Source of the DNA: Saccharomyces uvarum
Lineage: Eukaryota; Ascomycota; Saccharomycetes; Saccharomycetales; Saccharomycetaceae
Direction of reading: 5' to 3'
Assembly (NCBI GenBank): GCA_947243795.1
Contig: OX365930.1
Location: forward strand, 186,001 to 250,000
Length of the DNA: 64,000 bases
The notes under the pieces are model-generated. The model was not told the origin of the DNA, did not search any database, and saw nothing but the letters and a program-made list of their open reading frames with translations. Made by a program: the position numbers and the translations under genes. This document shows, one piece after another, positions 10,550 through 18,634 of the stretch (positions within the stretch are counted from its first letter, which is position 1; each line of letters starts with the position of its first letter).

Positions 10550-10842
10550 TTCTTTGAGTAATACAGTAATGGTAGTAGTGAGTTGAGATGTTGTTTGCAA
10601 CAACTTCTTCTCCTCATCACTAATCTTACGGTTTTTGTTGGCCCTAGATAAGAATCCTAATATATCCCTTAATTCAACTTCTTCTTCTGTTGTTACACTC
10701 TCTGGTAACTTAGGTAAATTACAGCAAATAGAAAAGAGCTTTTTATTATTAATTTTTGTAGATTCGGGAAAACTCTATAAACTGACAACAGGAAAAGTGA
10801 AACAATACATCTCCTTGAACCAAAGAAAGCAAGAAAGACAAC
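10550..10842. promoter_or_regulatory. Divergent a2/a1 promoter and X/Ya junction
   Basis: This 293-bp region separates the divergent a2 and a1 starts. Alpha2 coding sequence continues to about 10747 on the minus strand; there the sequence leaves alpha2 (after GAGCTTTTTATT), marking the X/Y border. From about 10748 to 10842 the Y sequence supplies the a1 promoter. Confidence 0.6.
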
Positions 10843-11015
10843 ATGGAAGATATTTGTAGTATAGCTGAAAACATAAACAGAGCTCTGTTTAAATTTTTAG
10901 GTACTGAGATTGATGAAATCAATCTCAATACTAATAATCTTTATAAAGTATGTTCAATCATTTAGAATCAAGTTTAAAACAACTACTAACAACAGTGTAG
11001 TTTATATTGGAATAA
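10843..11015 (+). pseudogene. MATA1: MATa1 remnant: exon 1 and intron 1, homeodomain lost
   Basis: Exon 1 (10843-10947, 35 codons, MEDICSIAENINRALFKFLG) is a good match to S. cerevisiae a1. Intron 1 (10948-11000, 53 nt) keeps GTATGT, branch site TACTAAC (10984-10990) and a final TAG. After splicing, exon 2 reads Phe-Ile-Leu-Glu and then TAA at 11013-11015. Without splicing, translation stops at 10963-10965. In S. cerevisiae exon 2 and exon 3 continue for about 90 residues with the homeodomain that pairs with alpha2. No WF-N-R recognition-helix codons are found downstream; the sequence becomes alpha1-like. a1 therefore looks non-functional in this copy. Confidence 0.75.
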
Positions 11016-11455
11016 GAACAAAACTTAAATCACACAGAAAGAACATCTCAAAAAAGTTGAAGTAAGCGTATTCAAAGCTGATAAACAAGGTTAATATATT
11101 CACCATGAAGAAAACATTCAATTCAGCTCCTCACCATTTTAGAAATTCAAATAAAGAAAGCATCCGGAAATCAAAAATTAATGCCGACAGTCGAGAAAGC
11201 ATCCATTATCATCTAAGAGTATTAAATTTTCATGGCGTTCAAGCTTACTTTTCTCAATTTGTAGGCTTAAACAGAAATCTTGTCTTCTTTCTTTCAATGA
11301 TAAAAATGCAACTCGGTTTCTTTAGCTTCAGCTTTCCGCAACAGTATAATTTTATAAACCCTGGTTTTGGTTTTGTAGAGTGGTTGACGAATAATTATGC
11401 TGAAGTACGTGGTGACGGATATTGGGAAGATGTGTTTGTACATTTGGCCTTATAG
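11013..11455 (+). pseudogene. Decayed MATalpha1-like segment joined to Z1
   Basis: From about 11013 to 11290 the sequence resembles the alpha1 gene more than a1. In one frame it gives SKKLK, then (after a stop at 11063-11065) KKTFNSAPHHFRNSNK and LNF-AYFSQF, in the same order as KNKASKS, SKKLK, IIRPLKK, RFLNK and LNSFMAFRAYYSQF of S. cerevisiae alpha1. The frame then continues through Z1 into an alpha1 C-terminus (QQYNFINPGFGFVEWL to VHLAL) that is invariant and shared by all MAT copies. An ATG-started frame of 116 codons exists (11105-11455), but the alpha-box is shortened and many conserved residues are lost. It is most likely not a working alpha1. The alignment is from memory. Confidence 0.55.
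11327..11350 (+). other. HO endonuclease site at Y/Z junction
   Basis: The sequence TTCAGCTTTCCGCAACAG followed by TATAAT matches the MATa form of the HO recognition site; MATalpha has a different left half (TACTTCGCGCAACAG). The cut core CGCAACAGTA is intact. HO cleavage here starts mating-type switching from HML or HMR. The a-type left half shows that the last ~45 bp of Y are Ya. Confidence 0.85.
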
Positions 11456-11665
11456 AGTGTGGTCGTGGCGGAGGTTGTTTATCTTTCGAGTACTGAATGT
11501 CGTCAGTATATCTATCCTATTTAAAAATCCCCATTCTCTTGCTCTTACTCTCAATGTTTGTTTATATAATCCTATTGGTATGTGTTTATGTTTATATATA
11601 CGTTATTGTGTACATATATGTATACGCCTGTACTATGCTTCAAGTCTTTGTTTACGTCCTACTGT

Positions 11666-14600
11666 TTACTGTTTCTTTGTTTTTATCTTGACCATAAATG
11701 ATCTTGATGTGACTTTTGTAATTTGAACGCATTCGCTATATGGGACGGAGGACAAAACTACCATCCCCCTGGGTTGTTGTTGAATCTTTACAAACCTTAA
11801 TGGTAAGCTCCCCATACGGTTTACACTGCTTTTAACCTTTCTAGGTTTGCTTATCGCTTTGGGCTTGATTACTGGCTTTTCAACTTTGATTACTGGTTTC
11901 TCGCTCTTCAGCATGATTTTGATCATGTTCGCCTTCCTAGGCGATTCCACAACAGTAGCAACCTCCTTCTTGATATGAACCTTTAGTATACTTTCACGCT
12001 TAATAACTATATCCAACTTCTCTTCTTCGCGAGACTTGATCTTCGCTGCAAGTCTCCTTTCCCTTGGCGCTTCTAATTTCACAACAAATCTATTAGTTAG
12101 CTGATACATCACTCTAGCCAAGTCATGTATCTGCTTCCTCTGGTACAGGCTAAGAATGGGTAAATTCAAAACATCCCAGAGCAAATTCTTTAAAGGGGTA
12201 TACCCTTTAAACATATCTCTGCATATTTGTATTAATCCATTGATATTTTGACGTACAATATTTTCTCTTTTAATTTTCATATCGTCCACATAATGTCCAC
12301 TTAAAAACAGATCTATATCATCTTCACCTTTTAGATTTTGAGCCTCATTCCATACTAGTTGGACGGAGGACTTAATATCATCATTCAACGTATCCATGCT
12401 TCCTTCAATAACACTTATGTTTACAAATTCAATAAGGACGTCAATTAGTTTTTCTCTAATGTAAACATCCTCATGAAAACAAAACAATTCGGTAAACAAA
12501 ACAAGGCAGTCCTTGTTTTTCAACCCGCCTTCAAGAAGCATGATTTTAACTGCCATGAGCAATACGTTCTGGAGGCTCTCCCTAGTGTCATCAGTGCTCA
12601 TCCCCTCCAATGATAATGAATCCATTATCATTTCTGGTAACTCGTCGAAATCAATGATACCTGATCTATGAAATCTGTACTTAGCAAACATAATAGAAGT
12701 CTTAATCAAAGACTCATATGATGACAGCCAGTTCACTAAGTTTTCATACCTCACTAACTGGGCCTTGACCTTATCCACATACGCAATATCTTTAGAGTCG
12801 CTTAAGGCGACGCTCACCACATTTTCTAATAGAGCACAAACGTAAACGTTATCGCTAAACTTATTCTCTCCATTCTCGTTATAAACAAGAATATCCAGTA
12901 AAAACTCTTTTACAAGTCTAGGGCATTTCCCGTTGTCGTCCTTCACTTGAGCCAGAAATTTCGGTATGCCACATTGTAAGAAATACAATGTGGCATTTTC
13001 AAAATTGTTACTTTTTGGTATGTTAGATCCTTCCAAGCAAAACAGAATTTGGAAAATCTGTATTAAATGTCTAATGCCACCAATGAATCGTGGATCATAC
13101 ACATTTTTACTGAGCGCTTGGCACGCCGCGAGCCTAACGCCGAAATAGTACCTTTCATCCATGGCTGTCCTAAACAAAACACTTGAGTATACAAGTGACT
13201 TGCCATCGCCATTGACCACAACATCCTCGTAATACCGAATTGCTTCGAGTTGTGCTTCTATATCACCATCTTGCCTCAATTGTGAGGAAAACATGTAATC
13301 GGGCTGGTTGATATGCATCTTGCATATCCATTCAAAATCTGAGTCTATACGGATCCATTCGAACGCTTCGTTCTGTTTGAGTAGCTCACTGCTCTCTGAT
13401 GTATGATTGAATTCAGTTAAATGGAATCGGGAACATTCTTCAGGTGTCATATATACATTTCCTAGACAGTTCACGTCGATAACAACTGGCTTCTCCTCGT
13501 TGCTGTTCTCTAAAACGGCCTCATCATTCGCAACACCACCTCGTTTCCTTAACCTCCTGTACTTCGTGTTATATTGGATATCTATCTTGGTGAAGGTATC
13601 TTTAATTTCCACAATATGTTCATACGGAGTACCATCGTGTTCATGTATTCTTATCGTCATAGAACCCGTGAAGCATTCAGTTCGGTTCAAATTCGAGTGC
13701 TCGAGACGGTTCAATGCACTTTTGCAAAACCCTTGTTCACCAACGACTTTCCCTAGACCCAATTCGTCATCTTGGACTTGCCTTATACCCAATTCTATGA
13801 CCATTCTCTTCCTATTAAACCTCTGAGTAACACGTAATATGGGTACACCAGACCCGAATACCCATTGGTTAAAGAAATTGTCTAATTTACTTTTGTTCAC
13901 TCTTTCACAAACATGTTGGAAATGCGACGACGTCAGAGAGTTATTAGGCAAATCACCTGACATCGCTTGAAGGAAAATCTTGGGTAACACACGAGACATA
14001 CCGAATGATCTCTCAGTCTTTGTCATCCTTCTATCAAGAATATATAACACCATAGGAGCTTTCAATTTTATGAATGTCAAATCCTGTGAAGTTCCAGATA
14101 TTGGTCTGGAACTACCAGTAAAGGTAGCCCCAATGGGGGGCATTTCAAAATCTTCTTCAACTATTGCTTCGCTATTACACTTCAATTGGTATTTGTATGC
14201 GTTATTACCCATTAGTTTTTTAGTCACTTGGAAAACCATATAACCAGCAATACCAAGACAACACCAATAGTCGTTCATGTTGAAAGGGGTAATATTGACA
14301 CAAGACCATTGATTAGCCAATGCCCATGCTAATTTGTTCGTGGTACTGAATACTTTATCAACAACTTCCAACGGATACAGTAATCTTGTATTACAAACAC
14401 CTAGCCCTGCAAAGTCCATATGGTCTGAAGAAACTGTTGGTAAAAACACCATCGAAAAGCAAGTAAAAGGGAAAGAGCCAAACTCTTTCGAATAAAAGTC
14501 TATGATTTTTTGACACACAACAGTCGAGTTTATTACTGTCGTTTCATCAATTTCTGGTGTAGGAAGTGTGAAAATCTGGATCGGTATGATATCAGAACCA

Positions 14601-15877
14601 ATACCATCTTCCACGGAATTATTGACATTGTCAATTACATTGTCTCTTAATTTGTCCTCCTCTGCTTCATCATCAACGTCAACGCCTGGTGGAGATATCA
14701 GAGGTAGTGTCCAAGAATTGAAAGCACCAATAGCCCACCCAACATGATGAGGTGCCACAGGGTTTATAATTTGAAACACACATTTCTTTTTTGTCAAGTC
14801 GATGGGATGCGGAAGTTCTTTAATATTAGAGAATTCCGAACAACAAACAACTACGTCTCTTAAAATCGGGTTATTGCTTTCTTCAAAGTTTCGTCTTTCT
14901 TCATCATCTTCCTCTTCTTCCTCGTCACTTTCGCGGTCTTCCTCTTCCTCTTTTTCTTCCTCTTCCCCTCCATCTTTAATGTTTTTATCTTTCGAATCTA
15001 TCCTTTCTTCGCTATCTTTCAAAACTTTGTCATCATCTTCCTCTTCTTTGAGAGATGTAACTTGTTCTTCTTCTGGTGTTTCATGATTCTCTTCCTCATC
15101 TTGTTCGCCATTTTGTCCAATCAACTTGGAAGTACCTATGTTCTTAACAAATTTCGGTATACTAAATTCTAGTTCCCACGTAGATTTTTCGTCTAACAAA
15201 TCGACACATGGAACCCAGTATGATGCAGAGCTGCAAATCTCTCCATTCGAGGTGTAAACATTCCACAACCATGGTTTGTCAGTGTTCACAGTATCGAACC
15301 TTATGCCAGACTTTGGGTTTCTTATTTCATATTCGATTTGCAATGTAATTGGGGTGAAAACCGATTCTTGAAAGCCTGGTGTAGTTTTGATCGAGGGAGT
15401 AATTGGAGTATAATTGCTTAGAGAATTGGCGTCTTCTAATGATATCTTGATAGAAGATGGTATTTTAATGGTTAATTGAGATTTGGAATCAGGTTCGGGG
15501 ACTTCATTCAAATTGGCGAATTTCGACCTTAAAAAGTGTGATTGTTCAATGGAATTGTCAGTGTATAATACATTCTGGGAGGTCATCCCGTCCAATTTAT
15601 TCTGAAGTGGGTCATCGTGTATAAATTGGTCACATCGACGATTTTCAACCAGAACGTCTTTAATATCCATTTCTTTGCAATCGAAGGTCACATATTCCAG
15701 GTTTTGAATCAAAGGAATGATTATTATAGTGGCGTTACCGGTAACGCAATGAGTAGCCATATCTATATCCAACGACACTTTCTCATGAGCAACTCTAAAA
15801 TTTCGAAATTTCGATTCATCTAGAGTGCTCGGTTCATTAGCAATCGCTCTGGGAGTAGCATTTTTCGAAAACGACAT
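11666..15877 (-). CDS. TAF2: TFIID subunit Taf2
   Basis: A 1403-residue protein (S. cerevisiae about 1407). Taf2 is the large TFIID subunit that binds initiator DNA and Taf8/Taf14 during promoter recognition in the nucleus. Its N-terminal two thirds follow the M1 aminopeptidase fold. The zinc-binding HExxH is replaced in the segment NKLAWALANQW, so no peptidase activity is expected. A Glu/Asp-rich insert lies near residues 255-330. The C-terminus is basic and Lys/Val-rich. The stop lies in the region right of MAT Z, about 210 bp past the alpha1 end, as in S. cerevisiae. Confidence 0.96.
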   Translation of the reverse strand: MSFSKNATPRAIANEPSTLDESKFRNFRVAHEKVSLDIDMATHCVTGNATIIIIPLIQNLEYVTFDCKEMDIKDVLVENRRCDQFIHDDPLQNKLDGMTSQNVLYTDNSIEQSHFLRSKFANLNEVPEPDSKSQLTIKIPSSIKISLEDANSLSNYTPITPSIKTTPGFQESVFTPITLQIEYEIRNPKSGIRFDTVNTDKPWLWNVYTSNGEICSSASYWVPCVDLLDEKSTWELEFSIPKFVKNIGTSKLIGQNGEQDEEENHETPEEEQVTSLKEEEDDDKVLKDSEERIDSKDKNIKDGGEEEEKEEEEDRESDEEEEEDDEERRNFEESNNPILRDVVVCCSEFSNIKELPHPIDLTKKKCVFQIINPVAPHHVGWAIGAFNSWTLPLISPPGVDVDDEAEEDKLRDNVIDNVNNSVEDGIGSDIIPIQIFTLPTPEIDETTVINSTVVCQKIIDFYSKEFGSFPFTCFSMVFLPTVSSDHMDFAGLGVCNTRLLYPLEVVDKVFSTTNKLAWALANQWSCVNITPFNMNDYWCCLGIAGYMVFQVTKKLMGNNAYKYQLKCNSEAIVEEDFEMPPIGATFTGSSRPISGTSQDLTFIKLKAPMVLYILDRRMTKTERSFGMSRVLPKIFLQAMSGDLPNNSLTSSHFQHVCERVNKSKLDNFFNQWVFGSGVPILRVTQRFNRKRMVIELGIRQVQDDELGLGKVVGEQGFCKSALNRLEHSNLNRTECFTGSMTIRIHEHDGTPYEHIVEIKDTFTKIDIQYNTKYRRLRKRGGVANDEAVLENSNEEKPVVIDVNCLGNVYMTPEECSRFHLTEFNHTSESSELLKQNEAFEWIRIDSDFEWICKMHINQPDYMFSSQLRQDGDIEAQLEAIRYYEDVVVNGDGKSLVYSSVLFRTAMDERYYFGVRLAACQALSKNVYDPRFIGGIRHLIQIFQILFCLEGSNIPKSNNFENATLYFLQCGIPKFLAQVKDDNGKCPRLVKEFLLDILVYNENGENKFSDNVYVCALLENVVSVALSDSKDIAYVDKVKAQLVRYENLVNWLSSYESLIKTSIMFAKYRFHRSGIIDFDELPEMIMDSLSLEGMSTDDTRESLQNVLLMAVKIMLLEGGLKNKDCLVLFTELFCFHEDVYIREKLIDVLIEFVNISVIEGSMDTLNDDIKSSVQLVWNEAQNLKGEDDIDLFLSGHYVDDMKIKRENIVRQNINGLIQICRDMFKGYTPLKNLLWDVLNLPILSLYQRKQIHDLARVMYQLTNRFVVKLEAPRERRLAAKIKSREEEKLDIVIKRESILKVHIKKEVATVVESPRKANMIKIMLKSEKPVIKVEKPVIKPKAISKPRKVKSSVNRMGSLPLRFVKIQQQPRGMVVLSSVPYSECVQITKVTSRSFMVKIKTKKQ

Positions 15878-16771
15878 TACTAAGTCTAGTTACCAGTCCA
15901 CTTGTTATAAGTTAGGGTCCTAAAACTCTACCAAATCACTGGTTTATATCGGCTAACTTCACTAATGGTTTTCACCTTATGCAATTTACCAATTGCCAAA
16001 TTCGGTAAAAGTATTTCAGCCGTAACCCGCATGATGTCCTAGGATAATACCGGTAATTTTACTATTACTTTATTAAAGTTGAGATTATAAAAATTATTTC
16101 TTATGTCGAATGACTAGTTTTGATCCACAAACATCGTGTTAGTATTACTAGATGCTTCAAGATTACTTTTGTAGAGTTTAAGGATTTTTTTTTGATTTCT
16201 TTACGTATATTTTTATGTTTGCGTCTTACAATAATATGAACTGTTGTAAAGAAAAAATAAGATTAATTATTCACTAAACTATAAAAATGCTAATCAATAA
16301 AACGTACACAGCAACTTGAAAGTGACTGTGAATCTAAAATAACTTTAGTGGCAAGCTAACGAGTAATCAGAAAAGCTCTAGTAAAATCAAAATTACTGAT
16401 TTACAGAGTAAGCTCAATGCTCGTTGTTTTATAAAACAGCAAAAGAAAAGATGCCTTAGTGAACGGCAAACAATTCCATTCGTTTGTTCCTCTCGTACTG
16501 AAATTCTTAATCATCTCTTGGTATCAAATTATCACCTCTTGAGATTAAATTTATTGTGGTGACAGCGTTTCATGTTCATATCCTGCCTCTCGTAGTTATT
16601 ACATGACTCGCAGCTAAAGATAAATCCAATAAGAAAATGCATTAGTACCATAATTATATATACATATAGACGTCTATGTATTCGAGTACTTTTCAAAATG
16701 TACAAAGGAAATATTGAGAAAAAAAATGCACTATTATTCCTTCGAGATGAGCAGTAGTGATCATTTTGATT
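15878..16771. other. TAF2-YCR043C intergenic region
   Basis: This 894-bp gap has no coding frame. It holds the TAF2 promoter (about 15878-16100) and, across 16180-16625, a sequence that reads as a decayed antisense 25S rRNA 3' end (separate entry). The rest is AT-rich with no further pattern I can name. Confidence 0.6.
16180..16625 (-). pseudogene. Relic of the 3' end of a 25S rRNA gene
   Basis: Read on the minus strand, several blocks match the last ~430 nt of yeast 25S rRNA in order and at about the right spacing. First ACGAGAGGCAGG (16582-16593; rRNA TCGTGAGACAGG). Then AGTACGAGAGGAAC (16486-16499, identical to the sarcin/ricin loop) followed by GGAATTGTTTGC and AGGCAT. Then CTCTGTAAATCAG (16396-16408; rRNA CTCTAAGTCAG) with CTAGA. 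Then TACAAC...TATTGTAAG (16225-16248), identical words near the rRNA 3' end. Total length is similar. It is heavily diverged and AT-drifted, so it would be a dead copy. The match is from memory and not scored. Confidence 0.55.
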
Positions 16772-17155
16772 CTAAACTTTGACGTGTTGATACTCCAAAT
16801 CACCACCTTCCATTTTGAAGTCGTCTTTCTTCTTAGTCCAACCGAACTTGGACTTCTTACTTCCAGATTTCCAAGTCAAGCTTACTATCCACACCGTAAA
16901 CAAAACCATGAAACAACAAAAATAACACCAAAAATGTTCGTAAACGTGGCCTCTGATGATATCGCACAGTGAGTAATCGTAAACTTCGTCATCCAACACA
17001 AGTCCGTAGTTGAAATAACCCAATCCATACTGTAAGACGGGCTTGTACCCACCTTCATCGGTAAACGTGTTTGGGCTCAAAACAGTGCTTAAATCATTGG
17101 TCCCTTGAAACGCATGTTCTCTCAACAAGGAAGCATCAAACGGATCTGGGATCAT
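16772..17155 (-). CDS. YCR043C-like membrane protein, unknown function
   Basis: A 127-residue protein, the same length as S. cerevisiae YCR043C, whose tagged form is reported in the Golgi and whose role is unknown. One strong hydrophobic segment rich in Phe, Cys and Trp (about residues 68-90) is followed by a basic stretch (WKSGSKKSKFGWTKKKDD) and a polar tail. This suggests a single-pass protein with the basic side cytosolic. The N-terminal half is polar with no known domain. Conservation of length and place supports a real gene. Confidence 0.85.
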   Translation of the reverse strand: MIPDPFDASLLREHAFQGTNDLSTVLSPNTFTDEGGYKPVLQYGLGYFNYGLVLDDEVYDYSLCDIIRGHVYEHFWCYFCCFMVLFTVWIVSLTWKSGSKKSKFGWTKKKDDFKMEGGDLEYQHVKV

Positions 17156-17385
17156 CCTTGGCCGACGTACGTTATGGACCCTCTCACTAGCGATTACGCC
17201 TCAAATTTGCTATATGTTATCTTGTGACAAATATTTCGTATTAGTTCTTCTATAAACAAAAACAGCGGGAAAAAATGAAAAAAAAAACAACAGGAATGCA
17301 AAAAAACACTCGAGGAAGCGAATAATAAATAAATAAAAGATTATCATTTGGACTATAAATAGGTATACTGAGCTATTTAGTACAG

Positions 17386-18450
17386 TTAGTTGTTGCCCCA
17401 ATAGGTGTAATCCTCGAGGAAAAAGTCATATAGCACCCACGACGGCCATATGGTGCACAGATGCCAAATAGCGTGGGCGTCGATCTGCCATTCGTAACTG
17501 AAAAAATCGAACAACTCCAGCGACATGGCCATCGTGGTAACCACAACAAGGGCCACGGGGACGCAACACAATTTAAACATCTGTCCCTTGAAACTGGAAT
17601 ATGCGGTATTCTTGAAGTCGCCCCTTTCCTTTTGCTTTCTTAGTGCCTTGTAGTTTTGACACGATAACAGTATCAACAGGATATACTGTAAAACGCCAAA
17701 GGAAATGTTGAACCTCATGTTGTATGTGTACGACCAATCCACGTAAAGTCTAAGGATGTGCAGGGCGAATATTGCCGCAACGGATCTGGTGAACACCTGT
17801 GCAATCTTAGGGTACAAATAAAGAGACGTAATTCTTGCAAATATCGCATGGAACCCTGTCAAAACGGTGGCACCTGCAAAGAAGTAATCCAGTTTCTCCG
17901 TTATGACCAAATCACGACAATGGAAGACCGAACTCGCAGTCCATGCCAACATCCCTGCAATCGTCACATAAAGATAGTTCCGGACTAATGTGCTTCTACT
18001 GCGTGCTCTTCTCTTGTCTCCAGTCTCACGTAGCATTTTAGAAAACTTCACAAATGCCTTGTAATGTGGGAAAAAGTTCCCTATACTGAAAATGGTGGAG
18101 AAGAACTCTTGGGTGCCCAACACTCTCAAAAACGGCCATTTACCGTGGAACTGGTAAACCTCTTCTTCCTCTTCAATCCTCCAACGGGTGATGATATGCT
18201 GGCACTGGTAATCACAATCAGAGATACAATCCCAGAGCAGCAAATCCGAATACAAAGCCGGTGTGTTGAAGAACTTGATGTCATGGAACATGTTGGTTTC
18301 TGGGTCGATATAGTTTATTTGCGAGTTCGGACATAGTCTGGCATATTCACAAGCGTAGGTGCAGTCTATGAACTCGTCTAAGTTGTCACCGGGGGAGCAT
18401 ACCACCAGGAAACAGCGGAGTAGTATGGCTACGGCCACGGCTAACCTCAT
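17386..18450 (-). CDS. PER1: ER protein Per1 (GPI-anchor lipid remodelling)
   Basis: Per1 (the PGAP3 family) is a GPI-phospholipase A2 that removes the sn-2 acyl chain from GPI-anchored proteins in the ER. The frame opens 17 codons earlier, but the start at 18450 (MRLAVAVAILL) gives a signal peptide of about 20 residues directly before SPGDNLDEFIDC and 354 residues in total, close to the S. cerevisiae 357. Cys-rich luminal segments (CTYACEYARLC, CISDCDYQC) are followed by seven hydrophobic segments. The family His residues appear in SSVFHCRD and DAHAIWH. The C-terminus is about three residues shorter than in S. cerevisiae. Confidence 0.94.
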   Translation of the reverse strand: MRLAVAVAILLRCFLVVCSPGDNLDEFIDCTYACEYARLCPNSQINYIDPETNMFHDIKFFNTPALYSDLLLWDCISDCDYQCQHIITRWRIEEEEEVYQFHGKWPFLRVLGTQEFFSTIFSIGNFFPHYKAFVKFSKMLRETGDKRRARSRSTLVRNYLYVTIAGMLAWTASSVFHCRDLVITEKLDYFFAGATVLTGFHAIFARITSLYLYPKIAQVFTRSVAAIFALHILRLYVDWSYTYNMRFNISFGVLQYILLILLSCQNYKALRKQKERGDFKNTAYSSFKGQMFKLCCVPVALVVVTTMAMSLELFDFFSYEWQIDAHAIWHLCTIWPSWVLYDFFLEDYTYWGNN

Positions 18451-18634
18451 CTTTGGTGTCACTCTTGTACTTTGTATGTGAAAGGGAATAGCTTGAAACA
18501 CATGTTTGTTGCTCTTTTCCCTTCATTTTCCACTTAAGGCATCACAGTTGGGAAAAAAAAGCCAAATTTTTACGTAAACCAATGCAAAAATATAATAAAT
18601 TAAAAAAAAAATGATGCTATAAAACCAGAAACAA

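Larger units (their letters stand above)
10046..11572. other. MAT: Mating-type locus MAT (X-Y-Z1)
   Basis: The locus is recognised by the X box carrying a2/alpha2 coding sequence (to about 10747), by a Y segment with a-type ends, and by Z1 starting at the HO site near 11333. Outer limits are set from the known S. cerevisiae sizes (X about 704 bp, Z1 about 239 bp). Beyond about 11505 the sequence departs from S. cerevisiae Z. Only X and Z bases are conserved to near identity with what I recall of S. cerevisiae. Y is unusual (see the a1 and alpha1 entries). MAT position between BUD5 and TAF2 is as in all sensu stricto yeasts. Confidence 0.88.

Noticed and set aside
11105-11455. A 116-codon frame at MAT that could be called a novel small gene
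   Set aside because: Its last third is the invariant alpha1 C-terminus encoded by Z1, present in every MAT copy, and the rest reads as a decayed alpha1 part. I treat it as a pseudogene.
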